From positions 17,954 to 81,953 of the forward strand of contig LSRX01000426.1 of the NCBI GenBank assembly GCA_001939145.1: a stretch of DNA of 64,000 nucleotides. The letters run 5' to 3'. This document shows positions 10,048 to 20,303 of the stretch, piece after piece; the stretch's first letter is position 1, and each line of letters opens with the position of its first letter. Below the pieces are notes generated by a model. It was not told where the DNA came from. It saw nothing but the letters and a program-made list of their open reading frames with translations, and ran no database searches. Source of the DNA: Symbiodinium microadriaticum (lineage: Eukaryota > Sar > Dinophyceae > Suessiales > Symbiodiniaceae). The translations under genes and the position numbers were made by a program.

Positions 10048-10163
10048 TAATACTAAACCCTAAACCCTAGCCCTAAACCCTAAACCCTAAACCTTAAACC
10101 CTAAGCCCTACACACTAAACCTTAAACCCTTAACCCTAAACCATAAACCCTGAACCCTAAACC
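10048..10163. repeat. Telomere-like CCCTAAA tract
   Basis: CCCTAAA with CCTTAAA, CCCTAAG and CACTAAA variants, about 16 units. Confidence 0.85.
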
Positions 10164-10295
10164 GATGGTATCTTAGAAATGAAGTCCTTAATCAGTCACG
10201 ACCGGCTCGCCCCGGCCGCGGAAGGGATCCTCACCACAGACCTCCAGAAAGGCGGGATTGGGGCTACTCAAAGCCCAGGTACACATACATAGATG

Positions 10296-10432
10296 TATGT
10301 GCGTATATATATATATATAGATTTGTATATGTATTTATTTATGAGTATGTATGTATGTATGTATGTATGTATGTATGTATGTATGTATGTATGTAGGTAT
10401 GTATGTATGTGTATCTATATATACACACACAT
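10296..10432. repeat. GTAT microsatellite
   Basis: A TATATA run is followed by an almost pure (GTAT)n from about 10345 to 10410, then TATACACACAC. Confidence 0.9.
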
Positions 10433-11255
10433 TTAGTCTGCAACTCGCTTGTGTGTATGGTATGTTTTAGTGTATGGTAGTTTCATGGGTTATGGTTGCG
10501 GGTATAATCGCATTTTTGCGGCTTAGGGAGTAGGAACCTAGCACAAAGACAAATGGACTCCTGAACTCAAACAAAAAAACTAAATTACTCACGGCATACA
10601 AAAAATCGAGTACGCGAGGAACCCGCCAACATGTAGGTTTCTTAGTACATGAAGTCCAAACCCATAACAACCCTAAACCCCTAAACCCTAAACCTTCAGC
10701 CCAAAGTCCACAAGCCCCGAAGCACATGCCTTCAAAACCAAATGAAGACAACATAGCCTAAGTTCGAGAAGCCTTGAATCTCCGGAAAGCCTACACCACA
10801 AGAAGGCACCTAAGCACAGCCTGTCAACATATTTAAGAGAGCAGATATCCCAAAGACCTCTCTCCTTACGTTTTCATGCGATGCTGAAACGCTGGCGTTC
10901 ATAGTAAGTGGGGTGCAAGCACGACTAGAAGCGACAACAAAGCAGCAAGCTTATAAACTCATAAATGCTTCCCTTGAAGTTATTCATCAGAGCATCTCGC
11001 AACGGCATGAAACCACGGAGGCCGAGAACGATTATGCCGATAAAGTGGTAGTAGCCTGGTAGTCCGCTTCTGCTGCTGCGACATACCTGCAACCCTCTCC
11101 AACAATCCTAGACCCTAAACCACATACTGGCACCCCCCTCCAACAATAAGAGCCAAGAAGCACCAAGAAACTCCCGCCAGCCCCAAGTAGACAAGTTTGG
11201 TTCGTTCATTTTACCCTCAAGCCTAACTCTTACCCCTTCACAGCAAAAACCTAAA
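10433..11255. other. Unassigned DNA
   Basis: No convincing gene. The minus-strand frame at 10467-10754 contains telomere-like words and low-complexity residues. Confidence 0.5.
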
Positions 11256-11345
11256 CCCTATATCCTGGCATAGTACCCTTAACAGGAACCCTAAAACCTA
11301 AACCCATAGTACCCTTAACGGAACCCTAAACCCTACACCCCCAAA
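11256..11345. repeat. AGTACCCTTAA-CCCTAAA minisatellite, short array
   Basis: Two copies of AGTACCCTTAACRGGAACC followed by CCTAAA units. It is related to the longer array at 11817. Confidence 0.7.
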
Positions 11346-11452
11346 GCCTCAACCCAGAACCTGTCAGCTTATACCCTAACTTGACCCTAAATGCCTTTAG
11401 AACCCCAACCCAACGCAACGTACTCCCCCCTCCCAAAATAAGGCTTTACCAC

Positions 11453-11537
11453 GGACTCAATATGGCTTTACTAAGATTCTAATAAGGCCTTAATATTATT
11501 AGCCTTATTAGAATCTTAGTAAAGCCATATTGGGTCC
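11453..11537. repeat. 36-bp-arm hairpin, TTACTAAGATTC
   Basis: The left arm 11453-11488 and right arm 11502-11537 are almost perfectly complementary and contain GGCTTTACTAAGATTC and its reverse complement. The loop is 13 bases (CTTAATATTATTA). Weaker pairing (AATAAGGCTTTACC with TATTTAGCC) extends outside. The size and shape fit a foldback MITE or a small-RNA precursor. Confidence 0.85.
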
Positions 11538-11816
11538 GTATTTAGCCAGGTTTCAATAACCGCCCCCCCCTCGCCCCCCAGAGCCCCAGAGCCCCAGAGA
11601 ACTCGAGAACTCCAAGATGGCAGCTCAGTGCTTTGAAATGCTCGTTGATTTCGGGGGGCTGGGAGTTTGGGCTTTGGGTTCCTTTTTGGAGTTTCGGGTT
11701 TCGGGTTGCTTATGGAGTTTCGGGTTTAGGGTTTTGTGTTGCTTATGGGGGTTGCACGGCAGTGCTCTTAGGCTAAAACCCGGCACGGATGTATGAACCA
11801 GAAGTGCGGGGCCCAT

Positions 11817-11973
11817 ATAGTACCCTTAAAGGAAAGCCTAAACCCTAAACCCATAGTACAGTACCCTTAAAGGAAAGCCTAAACCCTAACCCATAGTACA
11901 GCAACCTTAAAGGAAGCCTAAACCCTAAACCCATAGTACAGTACCCTTAAAGGAACCCTAAACCCTAAACCCT
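11817..11973. repeat. Minisatellite carrying CCCTAAA units
   Basis: About four copies of a unit of roughly 42 bases (AGTACAGTACCCTTAAAGG, then AARCCTAAACCCTAAACCC). The telomere-like heptamer is part of the repeat unit. Confidence 0.85.
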
Positions 11974-12084
11974 ACACCCCGGGGCCCCTGAACGCCGAGA
12001 AGATCTACCAGCTGCCGGCCTTCACAGCCCCGGAAGGGGCCATGCGCCCACCGGAGAGGACATGCAGCAGCCTGATAGAGCAAA

Positions 12085-12193
12085 ATATTATTGTTATTTT
12101 TTCTTATTATTCTTGTAAGTACTATTGTTATTACTATTATTGTCAGATTATTATTATTATTTTTATTATTGTTGTTATTATTACTATTATTGG
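12085..12193. repeat. TTA/TTG trinucleotide-rich stretch
   Basis: Imperfect TTATTATTG/TTGTTATTA trinucleotide runs. No gene. Confidence 0.75.
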
Positions 12194-12283
12194 AGGGCTT
12201 TTTAGGGTTTAGGGCAGGGCTCCCAGGCCTCTAAGGACCTCAGATTTCAAGGGTTGGGGCTCTGTGTGTGGCTTAAGGCATAC

Positions 12284-12395
12284 GGTTTAGGGTTTAGGGG
12301 TTTAGGGTTTAGAGTTTTAGGGTTTAGGAATTAGGGTTTAGGGTTTAGGGTTTTAGGGTTTTAGGGTTTAGGGTTTTAGGGTTTAGGGTTTAGGG
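12284..12395. repeat. Telomere-like TTTAGGG tract
   Basis: Forward TTTAGGG and TTTTAGGG units, about 15 in all. Confidence 0.9.
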
Positions 12396-12435
12396 AGCCT
12401 TCTTCCGCCCTATCCGACCTTTCTGGGTAAAAGGG

Positions 12436-12506
12436 AGGTTAGGGTCTATAAGGCTTCTATAAGGTGTATATATATAGACCTTCTATAAGGCTCCCATAAC
12501 GGTAAC
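12436..12506. mobile_element. TCTATAAGG palindromic element
   Basis: GGTCTATAAGGCTTCTATAAGG, TATAGACC and CCTTCTATAAGGCTCC form overlapping inverted repeats. A homologous copy lies at 33314-33386, ending in the same CTATAACGGTAAC-type sequence. Confidence 0.6.
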
Positions 12507-12516
12507 AGTTCCTGCA

Positions 12517-12645
12517 TACCCATAGGCTCCTTAGTAGTTCCCTTTCGGGATGACCTTAGAGGATCCATAGTTCCTTTTTGGGATTACCTTATAGGATTCT
12601 AAATATGAACCACAGAAAGGAACTACTTAGGAGACTTTATGGGTA
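12517..12645 (+). mobile_element. Palindromic MITE, family 3 (TACCCATAGG)
   Basis: Starts TACCCATAGGCTCCTTAGTA and ends CTTAGGAGACTTTATGGGTA, with TA at both ends. TAGTTCCCTTT pairs with AAAGGAACTA. A second partial left arm (TAGTTCCTTTTTGGGATTACC) inside suggests an internal duplication, which makes this copy longer (129 bp) than its relatives. Confidence 0.8.
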
Positions 12646-13084
12646 AGCGTCAGACCGCAAGAGCATTGAGTACAGGGATGTCCGCCCTATCCGACCTTTC
12701 TGGGACCCTAGATAACCCCTAAAACCTCAGCCATAAATCCCCAAAGCCCGAAACCCCAAAGAAAGCCCCAATGCCCTAAACCCTACACCTCAGACCCTGA
12801 ACAATAACTAAACTCTAAACCCCTTACCCCTCAACGCCAGCCAAACCCTAAACCCTACACCCTAACTGAACCCTAAACGTGACGAGGAAGACCTCGCCCG
12901 GCTTGTTTGAGAAGAAGGTGTTCAGCCGCAGGCGATTACCCGTCGTGAGCTTAGGGTTTAGGGTTTATTTAGTTAGAGTTTCGGGTTTTAGGGCGTTTGG
13001 TTTAGGAAGTTCGGGTTTTGAGGGCAAGGGTGTGAGGAGATCTGAGTTGATGCTTGGATCCAACTACACCAAAGGTTGGGACTA
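12646..13084. other. Unassigned DNA
   Basis: No gene is supported. Telomere-like words occur near 12775-12860 and 12955-13010. Confidence 0.5.
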
Positions 13085-13171
13085 GGGGAACCCTTGACTC
13101 TCACTAAGGTCCCAAAGAAGAGAGCCATCAGTAGCTTTGAGGGGTCTCCCTCATACTACCCAGGAAAGTAT
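13085..13171. mobile_element. Partial element, GGGGTCTCCCTCATACTACC family
   Basis: GGGGTCTCCCTCATACTACC plus CAGGAAAG is shared with the segments at 31155-31185 and 55728-55755. Only one end is clear here. Confidence 0.5.
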
Positions 13172-13868
13172 GCAATTTGCAGGGTAGCGCAGTTTGTGGC
13201 CGTGAGCAAAATCATAAAGACCCTCAAGGGGGGGCCTTAATACCCGCAATAAGGACCCGAATAAGGCCTATTTAAGGGAGTAGAGTCCCCCCAGCCCCCT
13301 CCCCTGCCCATTGCTCTTGTTTCCAATCTCCGTCTCCCAGGTGAGAGGAGGGGATTTCGGGTAGAGTTTCAGGCCTGGGGATCCGGCTTTAGGGTTTAGG
13401 CTCTTGAATTTGTGCTTTGGGCTTGGGATTTGGGGTCTATGGTTGAGGAACTGGGATTTAAGTCTAACGGTTTGAGCTGCCGGGCAGCGTGGACTTGCCG
13501 GCGCCATTGGCGCCCACGCCTGGGAAGGATGTGAACTTATCTATATAGAGCTTTGTGCAAGATGCTTTGAGGGTCTTATCATCGTTTTGCAAAGATTTCT
13601 ATAGAATTGTAGAGGGGTTGAATATGGGTCCTATCGGATTTTGGCAGACTTGAAGGATTCGCCGGATTCTGTAGGGCTGAAGATGATAGTGACTCAAGGA
13701 TGGGCCCATGCTTGGAAGCCTACACCGAAAGATTAGGCGCAAACTTCTGCGGCACCGGAACAAAACCTCAAGTACGACACTCCACACTCTTGAAGTCTCT
13801 GAAAACAATAGGACCCTATAAGCCCTAACATTGACCAGCAGAGCTTCAAGGAAGCAAGATGAAGAGTT
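13172..13868. other. Unassigned DNA
   Basis: No convincing gene. A small inverted motif (GGCCTTAATACC ... AATAAGGCC) lies near 13234-13270. Confidence 0.5.
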
Positions 13869-13993
13869 TGGGGGGTTTAGGGTTCAAGGGTTTAGGGGTT
13901 GGTTAGGGTTTAGGGGCTTAGGGTTTAGGGTTTGGGGTTTAGGGGTTTAGGGTTTAGAGGTTCAAGGATTCAAGGGTTTGGGGTTTGGGGTGT
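13869..13993. repeat. Telomere-like TTTAGGG tract
   Basis: TTTAGGG, TTTAGGGG and TTCAAGGG variants, forward orientation. Confidence 0.85.
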
Positions 13994-14944
13994 GTAGGAT
14001 GGAGGGCTGCAACAGCGAACATCCGGATTGCCCAATACAGTGTCATCCCACAACAATTTTTCTCTGCACAGACCTTCCTGGACATGGGTGCACATGAAAT
14101 CCAACACATAAACCCTAAACCCTAAACCCTATACCTCCTTGGAAAAGCCTTCTTACATGAAGGAGGATCCCACATTCTGGATTTGATGCCTTGAAAGTCT
14201 ACAGGTTGGAGTCCAGCCATGTCCAGCAAACGCAATGCAACAACGCAAAGTGTAGAACACCAACGTTATAACCCGCTAGGCCTTATATAGATCCTATAAC
14301 CAGTTGTTCAAGCTTTTGCTTGTGCGGCCGTGGTACATAGCACTCGGCTACCATGAGGAAGCTGGAAGCTGAGCTGATCTAGAACGGGTGGCGAGCCTGC
14401 TCAAGCGCAGGATCTGGGGCTAGTATTATGGGGGATAGTTGAAGGGTTAAGGCGGTTAAGGGCTTTCGTTCTAGGGTTTATAGGGATTTAAGGGGTGGCG
14501 TAGGCTAGGCAGCGAGAGGAAGCCAAATTGGAGGTGCTCAATGCATCTTCTCCACGTTAAGGCCGATGGTGTTGCAACGGTCCTCTAGAGCCTTCAAGCC
14601 CCGAGTTTAGGATGTTTGGAAGATGGGGCACCTCTCTGGGTCACGCTCTTACAATGGGTTCCGCCTTAGGGCTTCGAAGACTAATTAAGTAATGAGGGAA
14701 CATGAGTAATGAGTACGAGCTGCTTGTAGCAGCTTGTTCGAACACGAAGCACGAAGATGAGTAAACTGGGCAGCCTAGGGGAGTCAATGTTTAGGGTTTA
14801 GTCCGGTACCTGGGGCCCGAGGGACGCATATCCGCCAGAAATATAGTGTTGCTGTATCTACGCATTGCATAACCAGTGCAAAGTGTAATGGCTGATTTAC
14901 TGCTTGCCATTGGATTGTTTTGGGTACTCATTCAGCTGCACCAT
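13994..14944. other. Unassigned DNA
   Basis: No gene, RNA gene or clear repeat is recognised beyond short telomere-like words near 14110-14130, 14440-14500 and 14790. Confidence 0.5.
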
Positions 14945-15046
14945 GATTGACATACATTACTTGGTAGTTACCTTAAGGACGCTAAGCTATGGGAATTATG
15001 GTATAGTCCTACATTTGTGGGTAATGCAGGATTCATGTCATCAACC
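14945..15046 (+). mobile_element. Decayed palindromic MITE, family 2
   Basis: The right half (GGTAATGCAGGATTCATG, then TCATCAACC) and the core GGGAATTATGGTATA match family 2. The left arm is largely lost (GATTGACATACATTAC). Confidence 0.65.
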
Positions 15047-15177
15047 CTATATTGTTCGGAAATTACCGACATCTTGTCATAGTTTCATTTCGTTGGCAAG
15101 AGCTACCGGCACTGGCGACACCTCTTCCTGAAAACCCTTTGAGGTGAGGCCTGCAGCCTGCGATTTCAATGACTTAA

Positions 15178-15255
15178 GGTTTAGGGTTCAGGGTTTTAGG
15201 GTTTATGGTTTAGGATTTAGGGTTTAGGACTTAAACCACGGGTTTAGGGCTTAGG
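15178..15255. repeat. Telomere-like TTTAGGG tract
   Basis: Forward TTTAGGG/TTTAGGA units. Confidence 0.75.
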
Positions 15256-15361
15256 ACTTGTGGCTTCGAGTTACGCTGAACCCCCTTCCAACGAGGGCCT
15301 TGCGCAGGGTGTCCAGGATTGGGTCCAGGGATTGAGACGGCCTTCGTTGCTTGAAGGTTCA

Positions 15362-15467
15362 TACGGTTGATGATATAAACCCTGCATTTACCATAATCTG
15401 GAATAGACCATAATTCCCATGGTTTAGGGTCCTTCAGGTATTGCAGCATTTATACCATCAACAGTAG
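15362..15467 (-). mobile_element. Palindromic MITE, family 2
   Basis: Left end TACGGTTGATGATATAAACC and right end TTTATACCATCAACAGTA, with TA at both edges. The core (ATAATTCCCATGG) is inverted relative to the copy at 41777. Confidence 0.85.
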
Positions 15468-16025
15468 GTAGAAGAACAGGAAAGTTACAAACAACTCAAG
15501 GTAGCAAGACATCTACTTGCCTCAATTGCAACAGTACTTCCTAAGTGCCTGATCCTAGTCTCCAAAGATATATTATCCTACCTTGACCACTCCCGAATAC
15601 TTCATCTGCATAGCTCCACCACCCACAAAAAGAATCAACGCATCTGTCCTAGCAAAGCCCCCAACATGGAGAAGACTTGAAACCGGCGCTTCAGAAACCG
15701 CTGGACCCTCTCAATTCCCCCCCGCCACCCCCAGAGCCCAACTTCTTCGCCTGGCAATGGGCTGAAAGTCAAGTCTGAGACCTGAGGAGGCTTGGCTGGC
15801 TGTTGCCATTGCGGGTTACTCTTGGGGGGGAAGGGCTTCATACAGAAGTTCTTCGGAGGTGATGATGCTTCGGATGCAGAGGTCTTGGGGGCAAACTATG
15901 CCCTCGATAGATGGCGAGGACATTTTGGCAAGACTGGACAGTTTGAGGGTTTTCAGAAACCTTCAATCCTGAACTCTGTACAAGAAGAGTCTAACCCTGT
16001 GCGTAGTGTTGTTCTGGGTGCAGGG
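15468..16025 (+). CDS. Possible exon near 15830-16010, unidentified
   Basis: The plus-strand frame 15792-16124 contains a natural-looking segment (AEVLGANYALDRWRGHFG, then QFEGFQKPSILNSVQEES) before it runs into telomere-like repeats at about 16030. No domain is recognised. A G-run at 15823-15829 precedes the good segment. The start and end are unknown, and only about 60 residues look coding. Confidence 0.22.
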
Positions 16026-16029
16026 TTCA

Positions 16030-16212
16030 AGGGAATAAAGCCTAAACCCTACCAAACCCTAAGTGCAAATAAACCCTATAAAGCCCAAACCCTAAGTGCA
16101 AGGGTTCAATGGAATTCACCTTAAACCCCAAACCCTAAAGCGCAAGGGTTCATTGGAAATCACCCTAAGCCCTAAACCCCAAACCCTAAGCGCAAGGTTT
16201 CAATGGCATGCT
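16030..16212. repeat. Minisatellite, CCCTAAGYGCAAGGGTTCAATGG
   Basis: Three to four copies of a unit of about 50 bases combining AAACCCTAAGCGCAAGG and TTCAWTGGMA, spaced by CCCTAAACCCC words. Again the heptamer is built into a longer unit. Confidence 0.75.
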
Positions 16213-16299
16213 TCTGGTGCGCCGTTTAGGTTATCGAGCCCAGGGTTCGAGTTGCAAGGCTTGAAACCCCACCGAATCTTTTGGGTCCCATGGTCATTG

Positions 16300-16470
16300 A
16301 TTAGGGTTTAGGGTTTATAAGGGTTTAGGATTTAAGGTTTAGGGTTTATAAGGGTTTAGGGATTAATGCTTTTGGTTGTTAAGGGCCTTTTCTGTCGCAC
16401 GAGCTCCAAAGCCCATGGATTTAGTGTTTAGGATTTTGGGGTTTAGGGTTTAGGCTCTTCGATTGCTGGT
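16300..16470. repeat. Telomere-like TTTAGGG tract
   Basis: TTTAGGG with TTTATAAGGG and TTTTGGGG variants, forward orientation. Confidence 0.8.
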
Positions 16471-16532
16471 TCACATTGACATGATGTTGGTAGCGTGAGC
16501 AATGACGTGGGGCGGGGCCCCTGGCGCCTAGA

Positions 16533-16669
16533 CCCTAGACCCTAAACCCTAAACCCTAAACCCTAAATCCTAAACCCTAAACCCTAAACCCTAAATCCTA
16601 AACCCAAAACCCTAAATCCTAAACCCTAAACCCTAACCCTAAATCCTAAACCCTAAACCCTAAACCGTC
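16533..16669. repeat. Telomere-like CCCTAAA tract, fairly pure
   Basis: About 19 heptamers, mostly CCCTAAA with regularly spaced CCTAAAT variants. One of the cleanest tracts in the window. Confidence 0.9.
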
Positions 16670-16746
16670 AGGTCGAAGCCACCCAGACCTCGAGCATCCC
16701 GCCCCGAACGAAACTGCCTAAAACGCAAAACTTTTACATGAAGCAC

Positions 16747-16849
16747 TACCTATAGTCTCCATTGTAGTTCCTTTTTGGGGTGACCTTTTAGGATCCATAA
16801 TATAGACTTGGTTAAACAAAAAAAGGAAGTACAATGGAGACTATAGGTA
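16747..16849 (+). mobile_element. Palindromic MITE, family 1, well preserved
   Basis: Starts TACCTATAGTCTCCATTG and ends CAATGGAGACTATAGGTA with perfect arms. TAGTTCCTTTTT pairs with AAAAAGGAAGTA (one mismatch). The core has TTTTAGGATCC and TTGGTTAAAC. TA at both edges suggests TA target-site duplication. Confidence 0.9.
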
Positions 16850-17415
16850 AATCCTAAACTCCAGTCTAAACTGAGTCTAAACACAACCTCCGCGCGCCCC
16901 CCCCGACCTCCACTGCGAAGCTCTCTGAAGCCCTGTCCGCCGCCATTGCAGGCGAATGTATAAAAAACGCTTTAGGGTTTAGGGTCTAGGTTAGGGTTTA
17001 GGGGCAGCTGACTCGCAAGCTTTGCAAAAAGCAAGCTCAAACAGCTGAATACCTGACCCGGGCTCGTTTCATGTATATCCTTTTGTTTACATATACGAGT
17101 ATGTCTTAAGTCTGCGGGCTTAGGCGTCACAAAGTCCGAGATTTCATGCGGATCCACCAAAGCCCTGCTTTGCGGGCGTTGCCTTGCAGGTACGCGGTCG
17201 TGCCCCATCTGGTTCTACAGTACTGTAGTCTAACAAGGTATCTCATAGCACATCTGCTAATTGCCCTGTTGTATCACATGTGCTTTTGCTACATGGTTGG
17301 GTGCGTGGGCCAGGGGCTGTCACACGAAGCCCAAGGCTAAGATGCAAAGCCGAAGAGGCCGGATCTGCACATTCTGTACGATCTCGTGGCAAGCAAACTC
17401 CCTGAGGATAAGGAA
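16850..17415. other. Unassigned DNA
   Basis: No convincing gene. A short TTTAGGG tract lies near 16972-17000. Confidence 0.5.
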
Positions 17416-17527
17416 TAATGTAGGGGCCAAAATAATTACCAATACTATTTTGGGGCTTCCTTATGATAGATATAGTATCTTGGGCCCCAAAACCCTATTC
17501 TATTCCAATTATTGAGGCCCCTATGTT
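17416..17527 (+). mobile_element. Palindromic MITE, family 5 (TGTAGGGGCC)
   Basis: Left end TAATGTAGGGGCC and right end GGCCCCTATGTTA pair. Inner AATAATTACCAATA and TATTCCAATTATTGA also pair, and the core has TTTTGGGGCTTCCTTAT. Non-coding. Confidence 0.85.
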
Positions 17528-17615
17528 AAACACGGCCGGGTACACGTTGCCCCGATTCGGGTGGTTGGTTGAATTGGAGCACGGTGCCCAAGGGGATTCC
17601 AGTCTTGCTACTCGA

Positions 17616-17675
17616 GAACAGACTTACAGCCACACACTCACACACACGCACACACACACACAAAAAGAAAGAAAA
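17616..17675. repeat. CA microsatellite
   Basis: (CACACT)/(CA)n followed by an AAAGAAAGAAAA run. Confidence 0.85.
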
Positions 17676-17975
17676 AAGTTTACCGGCTTAAGGCTCGTAG
17701 TCTTCCTCTGGAAGGCGATCGTAATCGCGGCCAAATTAAACACACGGCTGCTAGTCAAAAGGCTTCAACAACTCATGGAGATATTTTTTCAGCAAGTCTC
17801 GGCACAGACATACCTAAACCGCCAAAGTAGGTAAAATAATGGCCCAATACCTATAAAGGGCTATTATTCTGCATACTTTTGGGGTCCAGGTGGTATCCCA
17901 TTGCATGTCAGCTCTTCCTGGTCACATGGCACACGCCGGGAGGAAAACAACACCACAAGATGGAGCAAAGAGGAA

Positions 17976-18074
17976 GAGGCATGAGGCTTGGGGGAGGGGG
18001 AGAGGAGGGAGAGGAGAGGGAGGAAGGGAGGGAGAGAGGGAGGCAGGGAGGGGGAAGGAGGGGAGGGAGGGGGA
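17976..18074. repeat. GGGA purine tract
   Basis: Strongly strand-asymmetric GGGAGG/GAGAGG run. The several overlapping Gly/Glu/Arg- and Ser/Pro-rich frames here are translations of this tract. Confidence 0.85.
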
Positions 18075-18312
18075 ACAGAAACCGGCCTGAAAGTCCCTGC
18101 CCCAATGGCTCTTCAAATGGGGAGGGGTTCTGGTTCTCTTCAAGCTACGTGTGCGTGGCTGTGTGTGTACCCTCGACCCAAAGCACCAGACCCAACTATC
18201 CTGGTCCTAAACCCTCAAAGCTTTACACAACCCGATGCGAAGTTGTTTTCTGCCCGCTGCGATGTGCTTGCGCTGCCGGTCAGGTCCGAAGATCAAACTA
18301 CTACAGGTGCAG

Positions 18313-18437
18313 AAGCCGTTAGGGCCAGTTTAGGGGTTGGGGTTTAGGGTTTAGGGATTAGGGATTATAGGGATTTGGGCTTAGGGTTTCGGGTTTAGGG
18401 TTAGGGTTTAGGGTTTAGGGTAGGGGTTGGGGTTTGC
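18313..18437. repeat. Telomere-like TTTAGGG tract
   Basis: TTTAGGG, ATTAGGG and TTGGGGTTTAGG units, forward orientation. Confidence 0.85.
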
Positions 18438-19570
18438 GTGTTGCGTATGTTAACATATTTCGAATGTGACAAGGCTCGTCAGCAGCCGTAGGGACGTGGT
18501 TGGTCACTGGCTCGGCTTTGTGGTGGGTGCAACTATAAAGTATGAGAGCGCAGGGCAATTCAGGATAGATCCCGTAAGTGGTCCTATACGAGAAGCAGGC
18601 CGAACCGTACGTCTACATTCTGGGTTCAGATCGTAACTGCATTGAGGCGAAATAGTGTGGGATCTCTTTGTTCTTCCTGCACATTCGTGGTCGCCCTCTG
18701 ACACTCTCGCCAGAAGACCCCCAAACCTGCGAATACACTAAGATCACTTAGACGCTGTCGGTTCATTTGGCCCCCCTCGTCCAATCGCAATATACTTCCC
18801 TGAACCCTAAACCCTATAAGCCCTTCAAGACTAAGTGTCGCAGAGACCTCCATACATGGGCATAGAGTGAGCGAGACTTCCTCAACTCAAACGGAGGCGT
18901 TCCATCACGCCACCCGCTGCGTGCCCTGCTGGTGTGGCTTTTCGGCTTTTTGCAGTATGGTTTAGTTAAGCTCTGTGGTTCGTGTCACGACAGCTTCGCC
19001 CTGGGGGAGTGGGGGAAGATAAAGCTCCGAGTTCGGAGTGTAGTGCTAAGAGCTTCGAGCATCAGGTGTAGCTCATGGCCTACAGGTTTAGGGTTTTGGG
19101 GTTCAGGTTTTAGAGTTTTAGAGTTAAGGGCTTAGGGCAGTTAGGGTTCTCCTCTCAGGCAGACAGACTTATCAAGTTGTTCGGGTGACAGGTTGCCGGG
19201 CAAGCGCTTCGCCACTGTTTGACTAAACACTCCCGATGGGAGCTCGTGGTAGTCCCACATCAAGGAGTTCGACAAACCATGGCGAGGGAAACTCTTCAAT
19301 GAGGACCTGCTCACGACGGCGGAAAACTCCATATTCCCGGAGGCACGAAACCCTGGCGCTACCATAAGCCCCACCAGACTCCAGCTTCCCCAATATCAAT
19401 CGGTACTTAAGCTGCCGTAGATTGCAGCTGGGAGCATCGTAAACCCTTTACTGAGATACTCCGAAACCCATTTAAGAGCAAAAAAGCCCCGAACCCCAAA
19501 AAAAACCTACAGGCCACCGAGCAAAAAACGACAGTGGCCTCAGCTGGCTTTCATCTTCTGAAAGTATTCC
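18438..19570. other. Unassigned DNA
   Basis: No gene is supported. Short TTTAGGG-like words lie near 19083-19150. Confidence 0.5.
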
Positions 19571-19573
19571 AGG

Positions 19574-19831
19574 GTCCTCGGGTAGCAAGCACGGATGGAG
19601 TGTAAGCTGCGGTTTATATGACCCTAGGCTTGCAGTGCAAAGGTTTATGCCAAAAGAGGCACCAAGACCTGCTACAAACTATTAGCACCGGTCCCCAAAC
19701 CTTAATACCCAAATCNGTCCTCGGGTAGCAAGCACGGATGGAGTGTAAGCTGCGGTTTATATGACCCAAAAGAGGCACCAAGACCTGCTACAAACTATTA
19801 GCACCGGTCCCCAAACCTTAATACCCAAATC
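19574..19831. repeat. Duplicated block on both sides of a single N
   Basis: 19574-19716 and 19718-19831 are the same sequence (start GTCCTCGGGTAGCAAGCACG, end CCTTAATACCCAAATC), separated only by N at 19717. The first copy has about 29 extra bases (TAGGCTTGCAGTGCAAAGG and following). This looks like two haplotypes or read ends joined by the assembler rather than a true tandem. Confidence 0.8.
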
Positions 19832-20097
19832 ATCAAAACCCCCAAACCCCTAAACCCTAGGCCCGGGGACCCCGAAACCAACATCTCCAGAAGACGGCCA
19901 CTGACTTTCCCAGAACCTCTCGAGTCAGTGATTGGATGGATCTTCTGGTAAACCCACACCGCCCCTGTTAAGACCCTTACGAAAGCCTATAGATTGAAAG
20001 CTATCAAACGGTATCCAAACACGACCCTACCTTAAACCCCCCCCCCAAAAAAAAACCTACCGTTCCGAGGACATAGGTTAGGAAACCATAACAAGGA

Positions 20098-20303
20098 ACC
20101 CTAAAGATGTAGGTCTGCAGGTTACTTAGGGTCTTGGTAAGCCCTACATCTCTAAAGACCGCAGACAGACCCCCCAAAACACGACCCCCTAAACATGACT
20201 TGTCTAAGGCTTAATTGTTAAATTGGGGGAACCACAATTAAGAAGGAACCCTTAAACTAACTGTAGGTTCTTTTGTGGTTTATAGGTAAGCCCTACATCT
20301 CTC
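20098..20303. repeat. Pair of TAAGCCCTACATCTCT-ended palindromic segments
   Basis: AGATGTAGGTCTGCAGG ... TAAGCCCTACATCT at about 20105-20153 is an inverted-repeat-like segment. The same TAAGCCCTACATCTCT end recurs at about 20286-20301. Possible short MITE pair. Confidence 0.45.

Noticed and set aside
17879..18347. Gly/Glu/Arg-rich frames
   Set aside because: They translate a GGGA purine tract.
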